Shown here piece by piece: positions 6,554 through 14,756 of a stretch of DNA of 29,608 bases. Source of the stretch: JANQKX01 sp039028695 (lineage in GTDB: Bacteria; Pseudomonadota; Alphaproteobacteria; Kiloniellales; Kiloniellaceae); assembly GCA_039028695.1 (NCBI GenBank), contig JBCCHN010000057.1, forward strand, positions 1-29,608, written 5' to 3'. Made by a program: the position numbers and the translations under genes. Positions within the stretch are counted from its first letter, which is position 1. The number at the start of each line of letters is the position of its first letter. The notes below the pieces were generated by a model, which was given only the letters and a program-made list of their open reading frames with translations, did no database searches and had not been told where the DNA came from.

Positions 6554-7648
6554 CTACTGCCCGGCCTTAGCATCCAGGTAGCTGACGATCTCGTGATGCC
6601 CCGCATGCTCTGCCCAATCACACGCCGTTCCCTTGTGGTGGATATCGCCGATGTCCCCGCGCGCGCCTTTTTCGACTAGCACTTTGACGGTCTCCAAGTG
6701 GCCCGCAAAGGCCGCGGAATGGAGAGCGGTACAGTGGGAATGGCCGCCGGGCGGATTGTAGCGATTGGGGTCCGCTCCCTGATTGAGCAAGAGCCCTACA
6801 ATGCGATGACGCCCGTGCAGGGCGGCCAGAGCCAAGGCCAATTGCAGTTGATCCTGCGAAGCCTCCGCCAACAGCACGCCGACCTGATTTTCATCGTTTA
6901 AAGCCGCTGCTACCGTCAGGTCCAGGGGCGCCCCCCGCGCCACCAGTTTGCGTGCCGCATCGAACTCCCCATGAGCCGCCGCGCCCTGTAAGGCATGCCC
7001 CGGATCGGCGCCGTAATCACAGAGCAGATCCAACAGCGGACCTTGTGCAGCCGCTTCCCGCACTATCCTTCCCGAAGCCACCAATCCGAGGGTCTCATTC
7101 AAGGCCTCAAGGTTATTCTTAGCGCCGGCCTCAAGAAGCAAGCGCGCGATTTGACAGATGTTCTCCGGCAAATGCCCCTGCCGAATGGGGTTCTCCGCGA
7201 TGAATTCAAGAAGGGTCGGATCGGTGAAGTAGTTGTCTCCCTCAAAGTGAACCTTTTGATGAACCAAGTCCGGGTGAGCCCGAAGATGTGCGCTCAGCGC
7301 CGCCTCGTTTCCCTCGTCCACGAAGTCTAAAGCTTGCCGAAAGGGCCCGTCTTCAAGGCGCTCGTTATGGGTTAAAGGAGCGGCACCACCGCCATCCGAC
7401 GCCACGACGTGCTTCAGGCGCGGCCAACTCACATAGCCATACTCTCGGGCAAGCGACAAAAGTGCATCGCTCAATGCAAAACTTCGTCCCGCAAGTTCGG
7501 TGTCACTTAATCCCTTTAGGCGGGGATGGAATTCGCGCACCCGCTGACGGGCCTGCATCTCGCCGGCGCGAAAGGCCCTAAGCAAGTCTTTGGCCTGATG
7601 TTTCAGATGGTCAATATCCGTTGAGGGCGGAAGCCGTTTTGTCGGCAT
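6554..7648 (-). CDS. Ankyrin-repeat protein
   Basis: The 364-residue cytoplasmic protein has an N-terminal helical region (DIDHLKHQAKDLLRAFRAGE, then GYVSWPRLKHVV) seen in a group of bacterial ankyrin proteins. Ankyrin repeats fill about residues 150-360. The clearest are HALQGAAAHGEFDAARKLV, LALALAALHGRHRIVGLLL and TALHSAAFAGHLETVKVLV. These repeats mediate protein-protein contacts; no catalytic domain is visible. AAGGAAGG about 6 bases upstream supports the ATG. It sits between convergent and same-strand genes with no obvious partner. Function is unknown beyond a scaffold role. Confidence 0.85.
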   Translation of the reverse strand: MPTKRLPPSTDIDHLKHQAKDLLRAFRAGEMQARQRVREFHPRLKGLSDTELAGRSFALSDALLSLAREYGYVSWPRLKHVVASDGGGAAPLTHNERLEDGPFRQALDFVDEGNEAALSAHLRAHPDLVHQKVHFEGDNYFTDPTLLEFIAENPIRQGHLPENICQIARLLLEAGAKNNLEALNETLGLVASGRIVREAAAQGPLLDLLCDYGADPGHALQGAAAHGEFDAARKLVARGAPLDLTVAAALNDENQVGVLLAEASQDQLQLALALAALHGRHRIVGLLLNQGADPNRYNPPGGHSHCTALHSAAFAGHLETVKVLVEKGARGDIGDIHHKGTACDWAEHAGHHEIVSYLDAKAGQ

Positions 7649-7829
7649 GGGAACCTTCCTTTCTCACGGCTCAGACCCTGCATCAATGAGCGAAAGGTCA
7701 GTTCGACTGACATCCTTGTTTCAGAGTGAACTTCTGTCCTTTCCGCAGGGTGGGGGCCGCTCTGCCGACAACACAAACTCTAGCAGAGCCAGCATACTTT
7801 GCAAAGCGGCGCCCATTATGAAGGAACAT

Positions 7830-8294
7830 TTATTTGGGCTTGGTGGTCACCGCCGGCCCGAAACGCATGGGCTCGCTGCCCACCACAAATCCAGCGTGGC
7901 GAGGCAGCTCGTCCGCGATATCGAACCAGGAAAGACGTTCGGAATAAAAAGAGTGCCCGGTCGCCGGCAGTGCCTCGGGGTCATCGAAGCCGCTAATGTG
8001 CAGGGCACACAAACGACCCTCCTGCTCAAAGTCCCTCTCCCAGGTCAGCGAGGTGCCGCAGTCGGGACAAAAGGCCCGTCCCACGTTCGGCGCAGAATCA
8101 TAGACTTTGCGATCCGCACCACTGAAAGCGACCTGCTCGGCGCGGAAAACCGCCAAGGTCGCCGCCGGCGCGCCGGTATGGCGCCGGCAGCTTTCGCAAT
8201 GGCAGTGCAGCACTCGGCTTGGTGCACCGATGACCTCGTAGCGTACCGCCCCGCACATGCATCCGCCCGTCAAGGTCTCTGCGCCTTTTTCCAT
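7830..8294 (-). CDS. GFA-family zinc protein (CENP-V/Mss4-like fold)
   Basis: The protein has the cysteine pattern of the glutathione-dependent formaldehyde-activating enzyme family: GGCMCGAVRYEV, then CHCESCRRHTG and FCPDCGT, which bind two zinc ions. I start at the ATG of MEKGAETLTGG (8292-8294) because GGAGAGAAGG lies about 8 bases upstream; this gives 154 residues, normal for the family. The open frame extends 42 codons further upstream, but that stretch overlaps the divergent cupin gene's leader and looks spurious. Most family members have no proven formaldehyde activity, so the substrate remains open. Confidence 0.86.
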   Translation of the reverse strand: MEKGAETLTGGCMCGAVRYEVIGAPSRVLHCHCESCRRHTGAPAATLAVFRAEQVAFSGADRKVYDSAPNVGRAFCPDCGTSLTWERDFEQEGRLCALHISGFDDPEALPATGHSFYSERLSWFDIADELPRHAGFVVGSEPMRFGPAVTTKPK

Positions 8295-8443
8295 CGCTGG
8301 ATCCTTCTCTCCAAGGCCTTTAAAGCCGCGCGTCAGCCACGTAAGCTGTTCAACAGCATCCTTGATGGGGACTCCGCCCGGCATGTCTCGAAACGGTGGC
8401 TTTTTGCCAAATTGAACCAATCTTTATTGCTATGAGGTCCGCC

Positions 8444-9208
8444 ATGATCGTCCGCACCATCGAAGATTTGGAAAAGCTCGGCCGCATCAAGTTCCCTGCC
8501 GATGCCTCCTTTCGCTCCGCACGCTTTTTCACCGCCAACGATGGCCTCGGCTTTTCCTATAACGAAAATCGGGTCAAAAAGGGCACGGATCTTACGGTCT
8601 GGCTCAAGCACCATTGGGAGGCTAACTATATCGTCTCCGGCCGGGGCGAGGTGACGGACCTGACCAGCGGCGAAAGTTGGCCCTTGGCGGCTGGCGTACT
8701 CTACGTGGTTGGCCCCAACGATCGCCATCGCCTTTGCTTCTCCGAAGACGAATGCCACATCAGCATTTTTCATCCGCCCCTTACCGGTAACGAGCGTTTC
8801 GACAGCGACGGCGCCTACGAGCCCAGCGGCCCTATCCCGGTTACCGACCGGCGCATCTTTCATAAAACCATTGAAGGTCTGCGCAAGGCCGGTCAAGAGG
8901 AAGTCAGCAACGAGGCCTACCTGCGCAAGATCGCTCTCCTGACCCAAAATGACGACATCGGCTTCGGCCTGTCGCATCAGCACATCAAAGCCAATGCCCA
9001 AATCACCTTGGACAAAGAGACCTGCTGGAGAGCCTTCCATATCCTCGCTGGTACGGGCCATGTGAGCGACCTGACCAGCGGAAAAACAGCAAGCATTGCC
9101 CCCAGCACCGCCTTTACCATGGGGCCCGACGACCAACATCGCCTCAGCGCCGCAAGCGACTTGCATCTGCTTTGCGTGACCTCGTTTGTGCCAGACAGCG
9201 GCCTTTAA
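8444..9208 (+). CDS. Tandem EctC-like double cupin (ectoine synthase homologue)
   Basis: EctC closes N-gamma-acetyl-diaminobutyrate to ectoine. Residues 1-130 closely follow EctC: MIVRTIEDL, then GLGFSYNE, HHWEANYIVSGRGEV, GVLYVVGPNDRHRL and FHPPLTGNE. The iron ligands known in EctC (Glu57, Tyr85, His93) have counterparts at E59, Y87 and H95. Residues about 137-254 are a second, diverged EctC-like cupin (CWRAFHILAGTGHVSDLTSG, then GPDDQHRL). In it Glu is replaced by R196 and Tyr by F224, while H232 remains. Standard EctC is about 130 residues, so this is a fused duplicate. I start at 8444 because of GAGG upstream and the EctC-like MIVR. No ectA or ectB is nearby. Confidence 0.85.
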   Translation: MIVRTIEDLEKLGRIKFPADASFRSARFFTANDGLGFSYNENRVKKGTDLTVWLKHHWEANYIVSGRGEVTDLTSGESWPLAAGVLYVVGPNDRHRLCFSEDECHISIFHPPLTGNERFDSDGAYEPSGPIPVTDRRIFHKTIEGLRKAGQEEVSNEAYLRKIALLTQNDDIGFGLSHQHIKANAQITLDKETCWRAFHILAGTGHVSDLTSGKTASIAPSTAFTMGPDDQHRLSAASDLHLLCVTSFVPDSGL

Positions 9209-10803
9209 GTCTGCTCGAAGCGCCGGCCCAACAGGAAATAGGTGCGCATGGCGCCCTTGCCCTTCACTTCGATCTCACCAACCTCTTCGAAGGCATAAAC
9301 ATCGGCCAGACGGACCTTAAAGGCTTCGGTGACATGAATGCGCCTGGGCTGGCCCGTGGTTTCCATGCGGCTGGCCACGTTAACCACATCCCCCCAGAGG
9401 TCATAGGCGAACTTCTTCTCGCCGACGATGCCGGCAACCGCCGTACCAGAATGAATACCGACGCGAAGCTCGATATCGATCCCATGGGTGGCCGTGTGGC
9501 GGGCAAAATCCTCCTGCATGATCAAGGCAAAATCGGCGATGCGTCGCGCGTGATCGGCGCGCGGCTCCGGCACGCCGCTGACCGCCATATAGCAATCGCC
9601 CATGGTCTTGATCTTCTCCAGACCATAGTCCTCGATGCGCCGGTCGAAGAGAGCAAAGATATCATTCAGCAATTTGACGATTTCATAAGGCCCCATCTCG
9701 TCGGTCATCTCGGTAAAGCCGACCAGGTCCGCAAACAGCACACTCACCTCGGGGAACTCGTCCGCGATAGAGGTCTCACCGCCCTTTAAGCGCTTGGCGA
9801 TGACCGAGGGCAGAATGTTCAAGAGCAGGGAATCCGAAGCCTGTTTTTCCCGTTCTAATTCGGACTGCTTGTCCTGCAAATCCGCATTGGATTTGGAAAG
9901 CTTCTCCAAGGAGTCTTTGGTGCTGGCCACCATGTTGTTAAAGGCGGTGATCATTTGCCCCATCTCATCACCTGAATCATGGGCCACACGCTGACTGAAA
10001 TCTCCAGTGCTCACCTTTTGCGCGGCGACCGAAACATGGGAGAGGGGCTGGATCAGCTTTTTTCGCAAGACAAAAAACGAGGCGATGATGACCAAAAGCG
10101 TGGCAAAGCAAATACCCAGCGCGGCCGCCGTCAACCAGGTGGCTTGCTGGCGGAGCTCCGACACCTCGCTGGCCGTGCGCGCATTCAAGATGACAAAAAA
10201 CTCGTTGATCGGCAGCATGATCGCCGCCTTGGCCTCGAAATAGTCCTGCCCGAACATAATGTCGCGGGCCTTGTCCGGATCCGGCTCTCCGGTCTGGGTA
10301 TAGGCGCCAAAGCCATCTTGGTAGCGTCCCCGCACCGCGTGCATGGCGGCCTCCTCCAGTTCCGCCAAGGCATCCGACTCGGACTGAGCCTCCCAGAGTT
10401 TGCGCAGCTCCTCGACCGTGAAGCCCTGCTCGACCATCATATCCTCCAAAGCGATGAGCTGGCCGTCGGACTGGGGACGCTCACCCGTCGGCAGCACCAG
10501 GTCCCAATAGACCAGCTCGTAGCCCTCCGGGCGCGGAGAGGCCCCGTGGCGAATATGCAGGATCTCATCGAAATAATCCGCGAAGCGCTGATCACCCGTG
10601 ATCACGTAAAGCCGCGCCATGTGAGTCAAATCGTCGGAACTTTGTCGCAGCTGATCGGCAAGGCGGAAGGACTCGAAGCGCTTGCGCTCGCTGGCCGCGA
10701 TATCCTCTTGGGTATGAGCCAAAAATGCCAGGGACGTAAATAGAGACCCGAGCAACAGGGCCAATGTCACAAAAAGCAGGATAAGAAAACGGCTTATGGT
10801 CAT
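9205..10803 (-). CDS. Membrane adenylate cyclase with HAMP domain
   Basis: This class III cyclase (532 residues) makes cAMP from ATP. The order is: TM helix at about 5-29, extracytoplasmic sensor domain at about 30-220, TM helix at 221-246, HAMP at about 247-300, coiled coil at about 295-325, and catalytic domain at about 350-525. Metal-binding Asp are D359 (LFADLVGF) and D403 (KTMGD). Adenine-selecting residues K399 and D468 (AYDLWGD) indicate ATP rather than GTP. N475 and R479 are the transition-state pair. The periplasmic domain is unlike named sensors I recall. It ends convergently with the cupin gene, sharing TTAA at 9205-9208. No strong Shine-Dalgarno is visible. Confidence 0.92.
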   Translation of the reverse strand: MTISRFLILLFVTLALLLGSLFTSLAFLAHTQEDIAASERKRFESFRLADQLRQSSDDLTHMARLYVITGDQRFADYFDEILHIRHGASPRPEGYELVYWDLVLPTGERPQSDGQLIALEDMMVEQGFTVEELRKLWEAQSESDALAELEEAAMHAVRGRYQDGFGAYTQTGEPDPDKARDIMFGQDYFEAKAAIMLPINEFFVILNARTASEVSELRQQATWLTAAALGICFATLLVIIASFFVLRKKLIQPLSHVSVAAQKVSTGDFSQRVAHDSGDEMGQMITAFNNMVASTKDSLEKLSKSNADLQDKQSELEREKQASDSLLLNILPSVIAKRLKGGETSIADEFPEVSVLFADLVGFTEMTDEMGPYEIVKLLNDIFALFDRRIEDYGLEKIKTMGDCYMAVSGVPEPRADHARRIADFALIMQEDFARHTATHGIDIELRVGIHSGTAVAGIVGEKKFAYDLWGDVVNVASRMETTGQPRRIHVTEAFKVRLADVYAFEEVGEIEVKGKGAMRTYFLLGRRFEQT

Positions 10804-10897
10804 ATCCGCGGCGAAGACCCGATCAAGGAGCTTGCCGAGAGCCTATTGATTAATCTCCAGTCGGTCCAGAGTCTCTTTGGCAATCGGCAAGGCCTGT

Positions 10898-11530
10898 TTA
10901 GCGCTCCACCAACATCAACTTCGCCGCCAAGGCAATCAACAGCGCACCCAATGCCTGATCAAGACGCTTTTTAGCCTTCTTAGATTCCCGAAGCCACGTC
11001 GTGAGTTTGCCACCCAAGAAAACCAATGGAATTTCGACAAGGGCGGCTACCACGATGATCAGCATACCATGAAGCAGCAATTGCAAGGGAACCGGTCCTG
11101 CTTCCGGCTGCACAAACTGGGGCAGGAACGCAAGGAAGAACACGGCGACTTTTGGATTGAGGAGATCAATCAAAACACCCTGCTGAAAGATCGGCCACAG
11201 CCCGACGGGGGGAGCCGTCCTGTCAACCGCAAAGGATCCACCGGCCTGTCGCAGAGTCTGAATGCCCAACCACACCAGATAGGCGATGCCCGCCCATTTC
11301 ACCACGGAAAATGCGATGGCTGACGTGGCAACGATGGCCGAAACGCCTAAGACGGCGAGCAGAACATGAAAAAGAGCGCCCGCCCAAATACCAAGCATGG
11401 CGGCAAAACCCTGGCGAGGGCCGCCCTTGACCGTATGCCCCAGGATAAAGGCGAAGTCCGGACCAGGAGACAGGTTCAAAAGAACCGCCGCTGAAAAAAA
11501 GGTTATCCAGTGAGCTAAATCGTAAGCCAA
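10898..11530 (-). CDS. LysE/RhtB-family exporter
   Basis: The 210-residue inner-membrane protein has about six hydrophobic helices and the family hallmark LLNLSPGPDFAFILGHTVKGG near the N-terminus, then QGVLIDLLNPKVAVFFLAFLPQF in the centre. LysE/RhtB proteins export amino acids or related metabolites by proton exchange; the substrate cannot be read here. The start is a TTG, supported by AAGGAG about 9 bases upstream. It is divergent from a CGNR regulator only 45 bases away, so the two probably share a control region. Confidence 0.9.
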   Translation of the reverse strand: MAYDLAHWITFFSAAVLLNLSPGPDFAFILGHTVKGGPRQGFAAMLGIWAGALFHVLLAVLGVSAIVATSAIAFSVVKWAGIAYLVWLGIQTLRQAGGSFAVDRTAPPVGLWPIFQQGVLIDLLNPKVAVFFLAFLPQFVQPEAGPVPLQLLLHGMLIIVVAALVEIPLVFLGGKLTTWLRESKKAKKRLDQALGALLIALAAKLMLVER

Positions 11531-11575
11531 AGCGCGCTCCTTGCGTTTCTCGAGGTAACCATATAAACTCTTTTA

Positions 11576-12223
11576 ATGGTGTCAAGAACAACATCGCTTG
11601 GCGAAACTGTTTGGCAGGACCGCTACTTTGTCGGGAATCATCCTGCATTTGATTTTGTGAATACGATTGCTCATCGATTTGATGAGGATCAAAACGAAGA
11701 CAGATTTCAGGGTCCGGCGGACCTGCAGCATTGGTCAAGGCACGTCAGCCTTATCACCGAAGAAACCTTGCCAGCGGAGCCGGAACAGGCGCTGGACGAG
11801 GTCGCTTTTTCGGAAACCTTGGAACTCAGGGAAAAGGCACATGCCGTCTTTATGGCGAGACTCGATAATAGAGTGCCTCAAGCGGCTGACCTGGCATTCA
11901 TCGTTCAGCGCCTCGACGATCCCCAGACCTTGATCCAATTCAACTCGCCGAAGACCTTTTCAAGCTCTTTTTCCTATCGCGCGGACACGAAATCAATTAA
12001 CGCGGCCTTGGCTCTGCAAATTTTGGATGCCCTCTTTAGATTGCCAGTCGATCGAGTGCGCGCCTGCCCCGCATGCGGCTGGATGTTTTACGATACCACG
12101 CGTGGCGGACGCCGCCGCTGGTGCAACATGAAGACCTGCGGCAATCGGGCTAAGGTGCAGGAATACAGGATGCGAACCCGAACCAAAAACCGGCACAAAG
12201 GAAAAGGACCTGGTGCTCCCTAA
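11576..12223 (+). CDS. CGNR zinc-finger / ABATE-domain regulator
   Basis: The 215-residue protein has an N-terminal ABATE-like domain (GNHPAFDFVNTIAHRF) and a C-terminal CGNR zinc finger at about residues 160-200: RVRACPACGWMFYDTTRGGRRRWC, then NMKTCGNRAKVQEY. The four Cys bind zinc and the basic tail suits nucleic-acid binding. The family is thought to be a stress-related transcription regulator, often paired with transporters. Here it is divergent from a LysE exporter, so it probably regulates that gene. No good Shine-Dalgarno is close to the ATG (GAGG lies about 20 bases upstream), so the start is uncertain. Confidence 0.87.
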   Translation: MVSRTTSLGETVWQDRYFVGNHPAFDFVNTIAHRFDEDQNEDRFQGPADLQHWSRHVSLITEETLPAEPEQALDEVAFSETLELREKAHAVFMARLDNRVPQAADLAFIVQRLDDPQTLIQFNSPKTFSSSFSYRADTKSINAALALQILDALFRLPVDRVRACPACGWMFYDTTRGGRRRWCNMKTCGNRAKVQEYRMRTRTKNRHKGKGPGAP

Positions 12224-12234
12224 GCGGAAAAGCC

Positions 12235-12912
12235 TTACAGCCCTTCCAAAATCTCCTCAGCCGCGGCAAGATCGTCCGGCCGGTTGGCGTTGAAAAAGGG
12301 ATCGATAGCCCCTTGGTTAGTGGGCATGTCGGGAAAGTTGACCAATACCAGGTCGTGACGGGCGGTCCAAACATCAACTTTGCGCACCCCGTCCTCGACG
12401 GCACGCCGCAAGTCGTCGCGCAGATCCACCCGCCACAGGCCGAAGACCGGATGACTGCGTCCCCGGCTGCAGGCCGCGGCCAGACTAGCCTTTTCCGCTA
12501 GGGCCACCGAATGCAAGCGCGCCACCAAGTCGGTGGGAAAAAAGGGCGCATCGCAGGCAAAGCTGGCCATCCAACCGCATTGGGGTGCCTTCTCCGCCGT
12601 CCACACCAAGCCTGTCAAAATCCCTGCCAAGGGTCCAGCGTGCCCAGCCACCACGTCCGCCGCGACCGGCGGCAAATTGGCAAGACCGGCATCGCAAAAG
12701 CGGGCCGGATCGCCGTTGGCATTGAGCAAAAGGGGACCGACCTGGCTTGCCGCCCGTTCGATAATGTGCGCCAGCAGCGGCCGTCCTCCGAGGGGCCGCA
12801 AGGCCTTGTCCCCGCCGCCCATGCGCCGGGATTGGCCGCCCGCTAAAATCAGGCCGGCAACCTCTTCCCGCTTGCCGCCGGGTGCCTCCCCCTCCGCTCC
12901 CCTATCCGTCAC
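12235..12912 (-). CDS. mobA: Molybdenum cofactor guanylyltransferase
   Basis: MobA joins GMP from GTP to molybdopterin, making the bis-MGD cofactor used by formate dehydrogenases and related enzymes. The 225-residue protein has the nucleotidyltransferase signature LAGGQSRRMGGGDKALRPLGG at about residues 22-42 (run split by one residue in some homologues), the Asp-bearing FACDAPFF and the C-terminal HPVFGLW. It overlaps the 3' end of fdhD by 11 bases, so the two are translated from one transcript. Length is usual. Its 3' end faces the CGNR gene, with only 11 bases between them. Confidence 0.92.
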   Translation of the reverse strand: MTDRGAEGEAPGGKREEVAGLILAGGQSRRMGGGDKALRPLGGRPLLAHIIERAASQVGPLLLNANGDPARFCDAGLANLPPVAADVVAGHAGPLAGILTGLVWTAEKAPQCGWMASFACDAPFFPTDLVARLHSVALAEKASLAAACSRGRSHPVFGLWRVDLRDDLRRAVEDGVRKVDVWTARHDLVLVNFPDMPTNQGAIDPFFNANRPDDLAAAEEILEGL

Positions 12913-13849
12913 GGCTACCCTTTCGTTGATGGCGCGGGTCTTCCTCGCTCAAACCCTCCTCGCCGGCGTCAAAGACGATTCGCTCCTCCCCAGACAAAGC
13001 CAAAAAGCGTTTGCCTTTGGCCCGCCCGATCAGGGTCAAACCGGCCTGGCGGGCCAGCTCCACTCCCCAGGCGGTAAAGCCCGAGCGGGATATCAAGATC
13101 GGGATACCCATCTGCACCGTTTTGATCACCATCTCCGAGGTCAGGCGCCCGGTGGTATAGAAAATCTTCCCGACCGGCGAGATATCGTGCTGGAACATAT
13201 AACCGGCGATCTTATCGATCGCGTTGTGGCGGCCCACGTCCTCCATGTAAATCAGCGGCTGGTCCGCCTCGCAGAGCACGCATCCATGGATCGCCCCCGC
13301 TGACAGGTAAAGGCTGGGCATGGCATTGATCTGTTGCGAGAGGCTTGCCAGCCAAGAGGTCCGCAGCTCTGCACCGTCGGGAAAAGTTATCTCGTCAAAC
13401 TTTTCCATAAGGTCCCCAAAGGCCGTGCCTTGGGCGCAGCCCGAGGTACGGACCTTCTTCTTAAGCTTTTCCTCATAGTCGGTCTGGCGCCGGGTGCGCA
13501 CCACCACAACATCCAATTCTTCATCAAAATCAACGCCTTCGACGGTATCATCCGGCTTGAGCATGTTTTGATTCAAGAGGAAGCCGATGGCCAGATAGTC
13601 GGGGTAATCCCCGATCGTCATCATGGTGACGATCTCCTGGCTGTTCAGGTAAAGGGTCAGAGGCCGCTCCACCACCACCGCGGTCTCGATGGGCTGACCG
13701 TCCTGATCCACACCGCCGACCCGCTGGGTCAGGCGGGCATCTTCCGGATCCGGGCGCAGCCAGACCTTATCAAGATCTCCTGCCCGCTCCGGCCGGGCCT
13801 GACCTTTGCGCCATTGCATCGCGGTTTTTCCCAAAACTTGTTCCGTCAT
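12902..13849 (-). CDS. fdhD: Formate dehydrogenase accessory sulfurtransferase FdhD
   Basis: FdhD transfers sulfur from a cysteine desulfurase to the Mo/W-bis-MGD cofactor before insertion into formate dehydrogenase. I start at the ATG at 13847-13849 (MTEQVLGKTAM), with CAGGGG just upstream; this gives 315 residues. The longer open frame to 13936 lacks support. Hallmarks are ERPLTLYLN, IGDYPDYLAIGFL, the cysteine loop SGCAQGT (C138), IYMEDVGRHNAIDKI, and TTGRLTSEMV. The second Cys of the E. coli CxxC loop appears absent. It lies upstream of and overlaps mobA, and is divergent from the tungstate transporter. Confidence 0.93.
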   Translation of the reverse strand: MTEQVLGKTAMQWRKGQARPERAGDLDKVWLRPDPEDARLTQRVGGVDQDGQPIETAVVVERPLTLYLNSQEIVTMMTIGDYPDYLAIGFLLNQNMLKPDDTVEGVDFDEELDVVVVRTRRQTDYEEKLKKKVRTSGCAQGTAFGDLMEKFDEITFPDGAELRTSWLASLSQQINAMPSLYLSAGAIHGCVLCEADQPLIYMEDVGRHNAIDKIAGYMFQHDISPVGKIFYTTGRLTSEMVIKTVQMGIPILISRSGFTAWGVELARQAGLTLIGRAKGKRFLALSGEERIVFDAGEEGLSEEDPRHQRKGSRDG

Positions 13850-13947
13850 GGCCCCTGCAAAGACCCTCGCACCTACCCTGCACCTTACCAATCGCACTAT
13901 GCCGCGATCAAAGAAGGACAACAAGGATTCTAGCAATTTCGTCTTGA

Positions 13948-13975
13948 TTTACGGAAAAATCGAATACTTTGTAAA
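13948..13975. promoter_or_regulatory. Weak inverted repeat in the fdhD-tupB intergenic region
   Basis: TTTAC (13948-13952) and GTAAA (13971-13975) form a short dyad with an 18-base spacer, in an AT-rich stretch between the divergent fdhD and tup promoters. It is a candidate operator for the nearby PBP-like regulator. The arms are short, so chance occurrence is quite possible. Confidence 0.25.
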
Positions 13976-13987
13976 AAAAACAAAAAT

Positions 13988-14746
13988 ATGCAGAATGAAC
14001 TGACAGTCAGCAGCACGCGCCTTGCCATAATGAACGACATCGGACAAGCCTTCCTCACCGCCTTCAAGCTTATCGCCGGATGGGATCGGGACTTGGCCGA
14101 AATCATCGGCTTATCTTTACAGGTCAGCTTAATTGCTCTGGCTGTCGCCGCCGCCATCGGGCTACCCCTTGGTGCGGCTGTCGCACTGCTGCGCTTTCCC
14201 GGCCGGCGGGCCCTGGCGGTTTTGCTCAGCGCCCTGATGGGCCTGCCCCCAGTGGTGGTGGGGCTCATCGTCTATTTGATGCTCTCCCGCGCCGGCCCTC
14301 TGGGGGTCTTGGGCCTGCTCTTTACGCCCACCGCCATGATCATCGCCCAGTGCCTCCTGATCACACCCATCATCGCTGCCCTGACCCGGCAGATTGTCTT
14401 GGACCTTTGGTCCGACTACCGAGAGCAGCTTACCTCCCTGGGCTGCGGGCCGGCCCGGGCCATCCCGACCCTCTTGTGGGACGCCCGCACCGCCCTGGTG
14501 ACCGTGATCCTGGCCGGCTTTGGCCGGGCCACCGCCGAAGTGGGGGCGGTTATGATTGTCGGCGGCAACATCGACCACGTGACCCGGGTGATGACCACGG
14601 CCATCGCGCTGGAGACTTCCCGCGGCGACCTGACCTTGGCCTTGGCTCTGGGGGTGGTGCTGATGGCCCTCTCCCTCACCATCAACGGCGCCGCCTTCCT
14701 CTGCCGGGACTGGGCCGACCGCGGCCAAGGCCGACTGGCCAGTTAA
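13988..14746 (+). CDS. tupB: Tungstate-type ABC transporter permease
   Basis: This inner-membrane permease has about five to six hydrophobic helices over 252 residues. The permease loop that contacts the ATPase is at LTSLGCGPARAIPTLLWDA, and VVVGLIVYLMLSRAGPLG and AEVGAVMIVGGNIDHVTRVM are typical of TupB/WtpB-like proteins. An in-frame ATG at 14030 (MNDIGQAFLTAF) fits the usual N-terminus of the family better than the first ATG at 13988. Neither has a clear Shine-Dalgarno. It is the first gene of tupBCA. Substrate (tungstate versus molybdate) is inferred from the TupA partner. Confidence 0.88.
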   Translation: MQNELTVSSTRLAIMNDIGQAFLTAFKLIAGWDRDLAEIIGLSLQVSLIALAVAAAIGLPLGAAVALLRFPGRRALAVLLSALMGLPPVVVGLIVYLMLSRAGPLGVLGLLFTPTAMIIAQCLLITPIIAALTRQIVLDLWSDYREQLTSLGCGPARAIPTLLWDARTALVTVILAGFGRATAEVGAVMIVGGNIDHVTRVMTTAIALETSRGDLTLALALGVVLMALSLTINGAAFLCRDWADRGQGRLAS

Positions 14747-14756
14747 TTATTCAATT

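Noticed and set aside
8295..8420. N-terminal 42-codon extension of the GFA-family gene
   Set aside because: The internal ATG at 8294 has a strong Shine-Dalgarno and gives normal family length; the extension overlaps the divergent cupin leader.
9205..9208. Overlap of two convergent stop codons in TTAA
   Set aside because: Common in compact genomes and not evidence of regulation by itself.
10804..10897. Minus-strand frame upstream of the HAMP cyclase (LPIAKETLDRLEINQ)
   Set aside because: It is interrupted by a stop before the cyclase ATG and has no start or homologous feature.
13850..13936. N-terminal extension of FdhD to 13936
   Set aside because: It lacks family similarity and reaches the divergent tup control region; the ATG at 13849 has a good ribosome site.
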